A stretch of DNA of 64,000 bases from Rehmannia glutinosa. Taxonomy: Eukaryota > Streptophyta > Magnoliopsida > Lamiales > Orobanchaceae. Position numbers and translations under genes: made by a program. The notes under the pieces are model-generated. The model ran no database searches. It was given only the letters and a program-made list of their open reading frames with translations, and was not told the DNA's origin. This document shows positions 11,338-21,306 of the stretch, piece after piece (position 1 is the first letter of the stretch; every line of letters starts with the position of its first letter). Location of the stretch: positions 88,426,616 through 88,490,615 of the forward strand of contig CM071924.1 in assembly GCA_016081115.2 (NCBI GenBank), in the 5' to 3' direction.

Positions 11338-12125
11338 TTAAGTCTGTCACGACTTGACCTAAATCAAAAGGTCAATTAATTATACTACGTTTATATTTAT
11401 ATAAAAGTTTCAATATCTTAAGTAGATTTGACATAAATTTATTATTATACGTTATGTGTTATGATAAAATATGATAATTTTGCCGTCCAATTGTCTTGGT
11501 CAATTTTCACCAATTACCCATTTGATTTGATGAATTTAAAGTGGTATCATGGAAAGTGAATGTGGGTTTGGGCCGATTTGTTTACCACGGCATTTAGGGC
11601 CTTCTAAATACCTTTTCAAATGGTATCACTAACCCTTTATAAGGGTGTTAACCAGGGTTCGAACCTTGTATCTTTCAGTTTCTTTGAAATTCTCCAACCA
11701 GTACTCCAGCTTATTAAAAAAAATACCTTTTCAAGTTCCATGTTAAAGGCTTACTTAACATTGTAAGAATTTGGATTTAACCTTCCTTAGGCTCGTACGA
11801 ATGTGTCCCTTCCTCTATTTCCCCCAATTGTACTAAAAAATTAAGAATTTTTTAAGAAAATGATGGGAAACAAAAACAAGATATAGTGATAATTATATAT
11901 GCGATCCAATAATGATTAATAATATTGGATAATTAATTATTTAATTTTAAAATTAAATAATGTATAAAATAATTAAAATAAGAAATATTTAGAAAAATCA
12001 ATTATATCCCCAACAAATATAAATCGGTTTTAATTGTCATGGATATTAATGTTGTTCTTGATTTTCTTTTGTAAACTATATACAAATGGGTTTCGACAAA
12101 TTTATGGTTATCTTGAGAATTTTTG
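11338..12125. repeat. Segmental repeat, copy A
   Basis: From aagtctgtcacgacttgacc to about 12125 this segment matches copy B, which is spread over 15156-15603, 16053-16182, 19241-19330 and 20824-20860. Copy A lacks the large insertions of B but has its own SINE at 11620-11720. Differences are scattered, suggesting an old duplication. No gene is visible. Confidence 0.8.
11620..11720 (+). mobile_element. tRNA-derived SINE-like insertion with 14-bp TSD
   Basis: A 101-bp insertion is flanked by identical 14-bp target duplications, aaataccttttcaa (11606-11619 and 11721-11734). It contains GGTTCGAACCT, a good RNA polymerase III B box and T-arm, and ends in an A run. The paralogous site in copy B (15436-15449) has one uninterrupted aaatacctttttaa, which is the empty site. 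Long TSDs and an A-rich tail point to LINE-mediated retroposition. Confidence 0.8.
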
Positions 12126-13029
12126 AATTCTGGACTTGTAACATGTGCAAGAAAAATTGAAGTTTGGATTATTTTTATAATTATTGTGAAATATGGGGCC
12201 AAAAGTGTAAATATGAAAAACTATGAAGGCCATCTCTGAAAATTTGAAATATTGGACCCAAGACTCTGTAAATTTTATATATGAAGTGACTTGAAAGATT
12301 GAGATCCTTCCCGGATAAAAAAATATAATAAGGAATAAGTTTTGAAACGAGCCTTTAACGACAAAAAATCCCTTTTGGGCCAAAATTTTAAATTTCAAAA
12401 ATAGGGTACCTAACTTTCAAATTTTTCAAAACTATTATAATCCCAAATTATTACAGTCCTAAGAAGAATTAAAAATTAGAATCACCACAAAACACTTCCC
12501 GGTTTAGGAGTTACCAAATTTTAAAATATTAAGTCCAAAAACCGTAATTTTTAGAAACTAGAGGGCAAATCTGCAAATTTTATAAAATCTGTCTTGAACC
12601 TCTGGAAAATGTAAATCTCTGGGAATTTAGAATTTTTTGAAACTGACCTTACCCATTTGAGTCCGGAATTGAAACTTATCGAATTTTAGACCCTAGTGAG
12701 AAAATATTCTCCTTAGTAAAAATTATTTTTATTTTAAAATTTGTTAAGGACTTTGAAATTGATATTTTCTAAATCGGTTTCCTTATAAAACTTTTAGGAT
12801 ATATTTTCGCACTTATCTAATAAAAATATCGAGTTTGAACATAATGCACCGAATCAAATATTAAAACCGGCTAGTTTATCCGCCCGATAATTGACCACGA
12901 GTTTTATTTTTGAAATAAATCTTTTGGATATTGTGTGACCAAGATTACTCCGGACTTGCTAACTGATTTTTATCAAATTTTTCGAACGAGCAATATAGTA
13001 CTTGGAAGAGAAATCTTGGAGTAAAGATT

Positions 13030-13310
13030 TAAGTGAAACGTAAAGTGGAATTAAATGTGAAGTGAAGTGAAATTTGAAGTGAAATGTGAAATGAATTGAA
13101 ATTTGAAGTGAATTGTGAAGTGAAGTGAATTTTAAAGTGAAAAGTGAAGTGAAATGATAAGTGTAAGTAAAAATGAGAATGAAAGCTAAAGGTAAAGTAA
13201 AAATTTAAAGTGGGATAAATTGTTTCGGCTTTATCCAAGTGGGATATCGGCTACGGCCCTATCCAATTGAAGTGGGATATTGGCTACGGTCTTATCCAAT
13301 TGAAAGTGGA
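13030..13310. repeat. Short tandem repeats inside the LTR
   Basis: Positions 13030-13200 are an array of aagtgaa-type units, and 13215-13310 carry three copies of a ~27-30-bp phrase around gggatat(c/t)ggctacgg. Such blocks are common in long LTRs of plant chromoviruses. The Phe/His-rich ORF on the opposite strand is only a translation of this repeat. Confidence 0.7.
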
Positions 13311-13865
13311 AGTAAATTTAATAACACAATAATAATGCTTGACTGATTCTGACCAATCTAACATATTGGTTAATGAAAATCTTTATATAAATAATGGGAC
13401 AAAGTCATATGTACACACATGCATTGATTTCCATGAAACTATTTTCCGTGTATAGAACGATCCACACTCGCACACAGGCACCCACCCACTAAGAATTTTG
13501 TTCTCACCCCATCTCTTTTATCAACCGAGGAGGATGAAAAGGCGATGGCGATAATGGATCACAAGACGTAGCTTAGTTCTGTATTGTGTTGTGGGTTTAT
13601 TAAGACGATGGATTAATTTTATATGTGATGATTTAGACTTTGGACTTGTTGGGTCTAGGACCTCGAGGAACAATTATTATGTTGTATTTTATTTTCTTCT
13701 GGATTTTGCTGCAACCATACTCTGACTTAGTTATTCCCTTATTTATGCTTAATTGGGATTTTGTCGTTCTTTTGATATATGTTGGAAGATATTTAGGTCG
13801 GCTTGGTAAACCTATTTAAGTTTGGTAAATTTTGTCACAACTTCCATTTTGGGGTGTGACAGTTA

Positions 13866-13877
13866 TGATATCAGAGC
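13866..13877 (+). other. Primer binding site, tRNA-iMet
   Basis: TGATATCAGAGC differs by one base from TGGTATCAGAGC, the complement of the plant initiator tRNA-Met 3' end. It lies five bases after the LTR end. Confidence 0.75.
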
Positions 13878-14267
13878 TCGACCAGTAGGAGGAAACTTAC
13901 ACCGAATTGACCTAGGATAGGACCCTTCACCTATGATGGGAATTACCACTATTAAATCGCTCATAATAAAAAAAAAATTCATAATAATTGGAAATCATTG
14001 GACTAAATAGTCTATATTATTAATTGTCCAATTATATTAATACCCTACTTGGTAGACCTGACTGAGTGAATAATTTCTTACTAAATATTATAACTTGTTT
14101 AGAAATGGGGACCAAATTTCCAACATGGTCGATGGTGTACGAATTGACCGCTGAGAGAGACTATCACATGGAGCGGTCTCTCTTCGGCACGGCGATTCGT
14201 GCACGCCGACTCCCAGTTTAGGCTAGAATAGCAACGCGTCCGATCGTTAGAAGACCGGCTAGCCTAC

Positions 14268-14609
14268 ATGCACGACAAAGAAAATGCCCTTGCTAATCAA
14301 CTCGAGGACATGCGTAGAACTATACGAGCGTGCGAATATCAGATACAAGTGCTTCAGGAGCAACTTGATCAAAAAACGAGGGATGCATTTTGGGAAAATG
14401 AGAAACACCAAAAACAAGTATTGGTCAACCACGAACTGCAGGAAAAGATCAATCGATTCGAACGCCTGGCTAACCATCAATGCGAAATGATACAAGATCT
14501 TGAGGGACAAGTACAACAACACCTGGGTACTATCAACGACTCGGGTAGGATCAGAAGAGTTATTACAAAACCAAGTCATGTCTCTACAAATTCAAGTAGA
14601 GGCCCATGA
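14268..14609 (+). CDS. Coiled-coil ORF of a non-autonomous LTR element
   Basis: A 113-aa opening is rich in Glu, Gln and Leu with heptad-like spacing through about residue 95, predicting a coiled coil. Readable coding-like sequence precedes it (14100-14260) and follows it in another frame to 14755, ending in an acidic EEDPEEDPEED tail. It is the only coding remnant between the LTRs. It may derive from a gag-like protein of the parent element or from a captured gene; no gag motif or zinc knuckle is visible. Confidence 0.45.
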   Translation: MHDKENALANQLEDMRRTIRACEYQIQVLQEQLDQKTRDAFWENEKHQKQVLVNHELQEKINRFERLANHQCEMIQDLEGQVQQHLGTINDSGRIRRVITKPSHVSTNSSRGP

Positions 14610-14764
14610 GGAACAAATGAGGTTGAACTAGGCAGATTTCCAGGCACAAATTCAATCACTGCGGAACATGGTCTTGGAGGCAGTCAATGTTACTCCGGAG
14701 ATAGCCCCTACAAATGAAGAAGATCCAGAAGAGGATCCCGAAGAAGATCCTAATTAGGAAGACA

Positions 14765-15155
14765 CGGAGAATTTTTGTCTCACCCCACCTCTTTTATCAA
14801 CCAGAAAATAAAAAACTGTATCAGGACGCTGGTGACGACGGATCCCAAGGCATAGCCTAGTTCCGAATTGTATTATAAATTTTATTAAGGCGATGGATTT
14901 TAATTGTAATGATTTAGACATTGGACTTATTTGTTGTAATAGCAGGGCGTAGGACCCTCAGGTACAATTATTATATTGTATTATATTTCTTTTGCATTTA
15001 TTTTGCAACCATACTCTGGCTTAATTATTCCCTTATTTATGCTTATTTGGGATTTTATCGTTCTATTGATGTATGTTGTAGGATAATTAGGCCGGCTTGG
15101 TAAACCAGTATAAGTTTGGTAAATTGTGTCACGACATCCGTTTTGGGGCGTGACA
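14765..15155 (+). repeat. 3' LTR, right-hand part only
   Basis: Matches 13490-13861 through the whole stretch with moderate divergence, ending in the same ...ggggcgtgaca. Copy B of the segmental repeat begins at the very next base. Confidence 0.8.
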
Positions 15156-16174
15156 AAGTCTCTCACGACTTGACCTAAATCAAAAGGTCAATTAATTATA
15201 CTATCATTTCGTGTTTATATTTTTATAAAAGTTTCAATATCTTAAGTAGATTTGATATAAATTTATTATTATACGTTATGTGTTTTGATAAAATATGATA
15301 ATTTTGGCACCCAAGTCTTGGTCAATTTTCACCAATAGCCCACTTGATTTGGTCAATTTAAAGTGGTGTCATGGAAAGTGAATGTGGGCTTGGGCCGATT
15401 TGTTTACCATCCAAAGACGGCATTTAAGGCCTTCTAAATACCTTTTTAAGTTTCATGTTAAAGGCTTACTTAACATTGTAAGAATTTGGAATTAACCTTC
15501 CTTAGGCTCATATGAGTATGTCCCTTCCTCTATTTCCCCCAATTGTACTAAAAAAAAAGTTTTTTTAAGAAAATGATGGGAAACAAAAAAGAAGATATAG
15601 TGATGAATTATCTTAAAATTTAATTGATGCAAAATATTAAATTGAGAAAACTATAAATTAACATCTTAATCTAAAAGGCTAAAATTAATTAATTCAGTTA
15701 AAGAAATACATTAAAGCCTAATAATTGTCTTTTATGAGTTTGACATATTATTGTTGTTTAAATCGACAGATCACTCCCAGATAAGGTCCAACTTCTTCTC
15801 CGAAGCTCGTAGTTCTTGAGATGAGAACTTGCCTGCGACAATTCAGCCAACCTTATATGGGTCGTGATGTTTACTCAGTGAGGCCTCATTGATGCTCAAG
15901 TCACAACCGATTGGGGAGAAAATATCCAGAGCAGAGAAAAAACAATTGAAAACAATTAGCTTAGAATACCTACAAATAATGAGTGGCCTTCTTTTATACT
16001 TCGGATGATGGACTGCGCGGACCTCGTAGGAAAAAGTGGGCTCATGGGCTTGGTAATTATATATGCGATTCAATAATGATTAATAATATTCGATCATTAA
16101 TTAAGTAATTTTAGAATTAAATAATATATAAAATAATTAAAATAAGAAATATTTAGAAAAATCAATTTTATCCC

Positions 16175-16182
<8 letters not shown>
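15156..16182. repeat. Segmental repeat copy B, first part, with ~450-bp extra segment
   Basis: 15156-15603 and 16053-16182 match copy A. Between them 15604-16052 is absent from A; it has a TATA-like box on the minus strand (gtataaaagaagg near 15990) and looks like an LTR or promoter fragment. It is either an insertion into B or a deletion from A. No gene is visible. Confidence 0.65.

Positions 16183-16219
<37 letters not shown>
16180..16219. repeat. (AT)n microsatellite
   Basis: About 20 AT units. Copy A has only 'aaatataaatcgg' at this point; the array marks the left edge of the inserted element cluster that ends at 19240. Confidence 0.9.
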
Positions 16220-16221
<2 letters not shown>

Positions 16222-16606
16222 ATATGGATCAAATAGGTCCTCCTACTTGGGGTGAGTCCATGGGGACACATCCTAACCATAGATCAACAATTTTGGGTGG
16301 TCCAAATTTTTAGGGCTTTTTATGTTTATTTTTTTGTTTCAACAATTAAAAAGGGTAGGGTGGTAATTTGGCACTTTAGAATCAGTTACTAAGATTTCAT
16401 TCCCTCTTTCACGTGATTTCACCCACTTTTCACGCACATTCTCTCTCCAGCGTTTCAGTTTCAAAAAAATTTCTCTGTTGCTTATGTAGTATAGGATTGT
16501 TGCTTATGCAGTTAATCTATCTGTGATGCATGTGTAGTGTATATTCGTTGCTTATGTAGTATAGTCTTATTGCTTATGTAGTATGAGTTTGTTGCTTATG
16601 ACTTGC
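16220..16606. mobile_element. (TA)n-flanked non-autonomous element 1
   Basis: Lies between two (TA)n tracts inside the insertion in copy B. The left end reads ggatatggatcaaataggtcc and the right part contains several imperfect copies of gttgcttatgtagtat. Its edge resembles the ends of the next two elements (a 'ggatcaaatgagacc'-like phrase). No ORF. Confidence 0.5.
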
Positions 16607-17384
16607 TTATATATATATATATATATATATATGGACTAATATTTTATGGTGAGACAATATAGACTAATCTCAATCCTCCCCCATTTACATCAAAGGCTAG
16701 GAATAATTTGGGATAATAATACATTAACCATTTAATTAAATCCTAGAAAGGGTAAAATTGTCAAAACACACATGTGGGGGACCATTCAAACATGAAATCA
16801 GTTATTAGTAGAGATAAAATCACGTGGGGAGCGAGAAAATCGTGTTGGAGATAGAAAATCACGCATGTGCTCTGCCATGCAGTATACTGTACATTTATCA
16901 TATATTTGATGTATACTTAACACTATTTTACTGTGTGTTTAACATAATTTTACTGCATATTAAAATGGTCAAACAAAAACATGTGGGGACCATGAATTAA
17001 GGAATCAGTTATAGAAAGAGAAAGAATCACGCTCATTAACATGTGGGGACCGTGGATTAAGTAAATCAGTTATAGAGAGAGAACAAATCACGCTCATTAT
17101 TGTACTGTATATTTAACATATATTTAACAATATTATGCTGTATATTTAACATATTTGTATTGCATATTACAATTGTCAAACAAAAATATAAGTATACAAC
17201 AAAACACATATAAGTATACAACAAAAAACATATAAGTATACAATAAAAAAACATAAGCATACAACAACATAAATACATGCATAAAAAATTCACTACTTAT
17301 ACAACAAAACACATATAAGTATACATCGAAAAACATATAAGTATATAGTAATCCTCACGGCCTTCTCGTAGGCCCTCGTTTTCT

Positions 17385-17540
17385 CCACGTCAGCATCGTC
17401 TTTTTCACCAATAAAAAGAAAAAGAAAAACGTCATTATCGATGAGGAGTTTCGATGGAAGTTGGCTTAAATCTCATTTCCAAAGAGATTTGCGTTAAATC
17501 TTATGCCTGAATTAAATTCTTTCTTACATAATATATATAC
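17385..17540 (+). promoter_or_regulatory. Histone-type promoter motifs upstream of the H2B fragment
   Basis: CCACGTCA (17385-17392) contains the ACGTCA hexamer of plant histone promoters. CCAAT lies at 17408-17412 and a TATA-like atatatatac at 17530-17540, about 140 bp before the H2B ATG. The order and spacing are plausible for a captured H2B promoter. The motifs are short, so chance is possible. Confidence 0.4.
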
Positions 17541-17588
17541 ACCTGCTGGTTCTAATTATTTTCTGAGAAATAAAAATTATGAGTTATG

Positions 17589-17606
17589 ACAACGACAGTG
17601 AAAACA
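17589..17606 (+). repeat. 18-bp direct repeat, left copy, bounding the H2B fragment
   Basis: acaacgacagtgaaaaca is repeated exactly at 17908-17925, immediately after the last H2B-like codon. It is either a target-site duplication or a template-switch scar. Confidence 0.9.
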
Positions 17607-17907
17607 GACACACACTCAATTCCGCTCTTTCTAGTTTTTCATTTCTTCAACTAAATTATCCTCACTAATTTCCTCAATGGCACCTGAGGCAGAGAAAAAG
17701 CCAGCGGAGATGAAGTCGGCCACGACAGAGAGAAAACCGCCTAGGGCGGAGAAGAAGATCTCGAAAGAAGGCGGCGCCTCCGGTGGAAAGAAGAAGAAGA
17801 AAATGAAGAAGAGCGCGTACAAGATTTACTTATTCGAGGTTTTCAAATAGGTGCATCCAGATATCGGAATCTCGAGCAAAGCTATGGGGATTATGAACAG
17901 TTTCATC
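17607..17907 (+). pseudogene. Captured histone H2B fragment: 5' leader and N-terminal half
   Basis: From ATG 17677 the frame reads MAPEAEKKPAE..., a lysine-rich plant H2B N-terminal tail, then KSAYKIYLFEVFK. An in-frame TAG (17848-17850) replaces the Gln codon expected there. After the stop the same frame continues VHPDIGISSKAMGIMNSFI, a classic H2B histone-fold segment, to 17907, where similarity ends abruptly. Positions 17607-17676 read like a pyrimidine-rich 5' leader. Normal plant H2B is about 140-150 aa; about 77 codons are present. H2B genes are intronless, so the missing intron does not distinguish DNA from RNA capture. Open length before the stop is 57 codons. The piece lies inside a (TA)n-flanked transposon and cannot make a functional histone. 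Confidence 0.9.
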
Positions 17908-18173
17908 ACAACGACAGTGAAAACATGGTTGATGATGGCAAGATGATTAATAGTATTGGAGAAGAAAAGAGGATTTGCTGAGAACGTTGATCTGAAAAGA
18001 GGATTAATAAAATTACCATCTTACCCTTTATTGATTTAAAAAATATAAAAAAAGTCATTAAATTGGGTAAATCTCAACCATCTAAAATATGAAATTTGTG
18101 GATAGGATTAGTCCACACTGTCTCACTCTAATTATGTGGTCTCATTTGATCCTATTCATATATATATATATAT

Positions 18174-19191
18174 GGAGGGGATCATGTGAGACCACTCTCC
18201 TAGGTTAGTCCATAAGACTAAATCTACACCATCCAAATAGTAAATCAATGGCCAAGATATATTACATTATATACAACATTTCATAAGTAAGTATACAACA
18301 GAAGGGATAAAATAGGAATCCAGGAAATTAAATATAGTAACCGCTTCCTAAAAATTAGGGATGTGATTTTTTATTGATCATGTCCCCATAATCAAGCGAT
18401 TCACCTTTCATTTCTCTCCCTTCCCATTCGAACCTACAATTTATTCAAATATGGCAACAAAATCGTGCAACAATTAATGAAAAGTATACAATCACACTAA
18501 ACTAACTATACATTAAAACATTACTAAGTATACATAAACAATTAACTAATTATACAATTACACTAAACTACATGTACATTAAAACTTTACTACGTATACA
18601 GAAACATTTAACTAAGTATACAATTACATTGAACTAACTATACATTAAAATAATACTAAGTATACAGAAATATTTAACTAAGTTTACAATTACACTGAAT
18701 TACTTATATAACTAATTATACAATTCCATTGAACTAACTATACAAATCCACAGAACTAAGTATACAAATTCACTAAACTACTTACTAAACTACTTATATA
18801 ACTAAGAATACGATTCCACTGAACCAAGTATACAAATCCACTGAACTAAATATACAATAAAACATGACTAAGTATACAAGTCCACTGAACTAAGTATACA
18901 ATAAAACTATTGTTCACAAATATGGCGGAAAGAAGAATCAATTTTGAAAAAAACGCTTGAAGTTGATGATTTTTCCTCCCTAAAAATCGGGTAACTGAAA
19001 ATGTAGGATTATGTTTCCTTAAAAATAGATAATAACCGTCCAATTAACATAACTAATTAAATATAAAAGTACAATTATACCCTTATATGCCTAAATTAAC
19101 TAAAATGATCTACACCATCCAAAATTTTAAATCAAGAGTCCATAAGTGTTCTTATGGACTAACCTAAAGGGTTTGGTCTCATTTGAACCAA
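18174..19191. mobile_element. (TA)n-flanked element 3 with terminal inverted repeats
   Basis: Left end ggatcatgtgagaccac...taggttagtccataag (18178-18220) matches the reverse complement of the right end (19140-19190). (TA)n flanks the left side and (CT)n(TA)n (19192-19240) the right. The interior from 18480 to 18910 is a decayed array of aactaagtatacaattacact-like units. No transposase or captured gene is visible. Confidence 0.65.

Positions 19192-19240
<49 letters not shown>
19192..19240. repeat. (CT)n(TA)n microsatellite
   Basis: About 13 CT units followed by about 11 TA units. Copy B sequence (aaatcggttt) resumes directly after it, matching 12022 in copy A. Confidence 0.95.
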
Positions 19241-19241
<1 letters not shown>

Positions 19242-19349
19242 AATCGGTTTAACAGTGATGGATATATGATAAAGTTGTTCTTGAATTTCTTTTGTAAATT
19301 ATATACAAATGGGTTTCGACCCGTAATTTTTCATATTACATTGTTATAA

Positions 19350-20811
19350 GGGAAAATTGTAAAAATAGTCCCATAAGTTATGGTCATTTGCATTTAAGTC
19401 CCATAAGTTTTGAAGTTTGCGTCTAGATCCCATATGTTTGGGGCCTTTTCGTATTTTGGTCCCATAAGTTTTAGTATAGTGCAATTTTAGTCCTCTAAGT
19501 TCCTAGTAGTTGCAATTTTGGTCCTCAAGGGCCATTTTATACTTTCTTAATCCCCAAAATACCTTTGTTTGTGCAAATGACTAATTTGGTTAAGTCTTGG
19601 TTCAAAAATTGGTGAGGGTGGGTTAGGTCGGGGTATCACTTTCGCCCCGCTAATTGTACACCTCCTCTCTGCGCCCCGCCTATTATTTTAATATATTTAA
19701 TATATATTTTTCATATATAATATCATTTTTATCTTTAATATTATATCTAGCATTTATAAATTGAAAATAACAAATTTTGTAAAGAATATTTCATAAATAT
19801 ATTAAAAATACATATTTTTCTCTTTTTTTTTCCTTTTTCCTATTAAAGTTAATTTAATTTGGGTCGGGGCTCGCCCTGCCCCATTCTAGGACGGGGCGGG
19901 TCTGCGTCGTTTTAGATAATATTTTTAAACCCGGACTGGATTAATAATTGGGTCAATGGATCACTAGTTCGACCGATTAAATCATTCTAAAAAACCATTG
20001 GATCCATATACATATGCATATATATTTACAAATGTAAAAGATCTAAGTACAAGTACAAATGTAAAACAAATAACAAATATAAATAAATTTAATAACTTAT
20101 TTATTTGACTTAATAAATTTAATAAATTATAATATCCAAATATACGCATAAATCGAATACAAGGAAAAATTATATGTAAATTTACCATTTCCGTTCAGTT
20201 GTTGTAATAAAATAAAATAAAAATCATGCTTAAAAATATTGAACCGTGTCACTGGGTTCCGAGTTTTTTTCCGGGTTTGACTAGGTGGCAATGATTTTTT
20301 AGCTACCCGGTTTTAATTTAATTTGAACCAGACCGAAGATATGACCGGTTCCCAGTTAAACCCGTCGAACCGGCAGTTTCGATCCGGGTTTTAAATTATT
20401 GGTTTTAGATACTCGCCCTGTCCTGCCCCATTACCCTTCCTAGTGAAAATGCATGGCCCAGTCCAACCCAAAAATTCATTTAATTTTGTGCATGGATATT
20501 GTGGGGTTGGGCCAAATCAGGTCCATGGGTCGATCGGGCCGGACCAAACAAACTCGAATTTTTTCGAAGCTAGAAAATCGCAGCTCAACTAGGTCCAACC
20601 CCCGGGACAGTCGGGACGACCCATGGGTCAGGCTAGATTTGCCATCTCTGATACGGATGTATTAGATCTAGTTGCGATTTCTCATATGGCGTGTTGTACA
20701 TTTATTGCCTTTTAGCCTAATTTTTGCAATGGGTCGAAATTGCCACCTCCAAAAAAATATGGGGCTATAATTGCTTGCTTGTAAAAGTTATGGGACTGCA
20801 TTTGCAATTTT
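19350..20811. mobile_element. Mutator-like non-autonomous element in copy B
   Basis: Ends are imperfect inverted repeats: gggaaaattgtaaaaatagtccc at the left, and the reverse complement of the right end (aaaattgcaaatgcagtccc). Flanks acattgttataa (19338-19349) and acattgtcataa (20812-20823) look like a target duplication, longer than the usual 9 bp of Mutator-like elements. The interior holds the inverted copy of 2763-3109 (19690-20032) and repeat DNA rich in cggttc/gaaccgg phrases (20220-20400). No transposase is visible. Confidence 0.55.
19690..20032. repeat. Dispersed repeat, inverted copy of 2763-3109
   Basis: Reverse complement of the segment at 2763-3109 with high similarity along its whole length, lying within the Mutator-like element. 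Confidence 0.75.
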
Positions 20812-20859
20812 ACATTGTCATAATGACAAATTTGTGGTTATCTTGAAAAATTTGTTCCC

Positions 20860-21306
20860 TTAAAAATCGCATATGGCACTTTGGGAAAGCGCTCGTGCTT
20901 GCATGCATGCATGCACTTACCTGAAGTAGTAATTGCTAAAACCAAAATCTAATAATAATTATTGTATCAACATTTTAACACATAAAAATATCAAGATTTG
21001 TTACATTATCTTATCTTCTTGACCTAAAAAATCTCCTATCCTTGTTAGAATTGAATTAAGACGTCAAAAAAATTTCAAATAAAATCATACGTACCGACAC
21101 TAAACCCTAAACCCTTATATATACATGATACTCCATTCTCCAACATATCTACATACAATACCCTCTTCATCCCCTCAAAAAAAAAAAAAAAATACCCTCT
21201 TCAACATACCAGCTAGCTAAACCCAAAAATCTCACAAGTACTCCTCCCGCAACCAGAAATATTACATACAGAGAATTAATTCTGATTTTAATTAATTCAT
21301 CATTTG
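20860..21306 (+). promoter_or_regulatory. NAC gene upstream region with TATA box
   Basis: A TATA box (tatatata, 21117-21124) lies about 185 bp before the NAC ATG, leaving a leader with an A-rich run at 21178-21192. Overlapping CATGCATG motifs at 20902-20913 match the RY element bound by B3 factors such as ABI3 and FUS3. That the RY motif acts on this gene is only a suggestion. Confidence 0.5.

Larger units (their letters stand above)
12126..15155 (+). mobile_element. Small non-autonomous LTR retrotransposon
   Basis: A left LTR ends ...ggggtgtgaca at 13861 and is followed by a primer site for initiator tRNA-Met. About 390 bp of the same LTR end recur at 14765-15155, ending ggggcgtgaca. The internal region is only about 0.9 kb and encodes no polymerase, just a coiled-coil ORF. 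The right LTR lacks its first ~1.3 kb, so recombination or deletion has removed sequence. The left boundary at 12126 is inferred from the end of similarity between copies A and B. Confidence 0.6.
16633..18156. mobile_element. (TA)n-flanked element 2 carrying a histone H2B fragment
   Basis: Bounded by (TA)n at 16607-16632 and 18157-18173. Terminal inverted similarity pairs 16644-16680 (ggtgagacaatatagactaatc) with the reverse complement of 18090-18140. Internal blocks include a ~61-bp tandem duplication (16979-17039 and 17040-17100), arrays of cataagtatacaac (17160-17345) and the H2B fragment. No transposase is visible. The preference for (TA)n recalls microsatellite-associated MITEs such as rice Micron; family membership is inference. 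Confidence 0.55.

Noticed and set aside
11631..11700. Possible functional tRNA gene
   Set aside because: Only the T-arm/B-box half is convincing and the segment is bounded by target duplications with an A tail, so it is a SINE.
13029..13238. Phe/His-rich minus-strand ORF
   Set aside because: Translation of the aagtgaa repeat in an LTR.
17066..17336. Overlapping Tyr/Phe/Cys-rich minus-strand ORFs
   Set aside because: They are translations of the cataagtatacaac array in a transposon, with no membrane-protein logic beyond the repeat.
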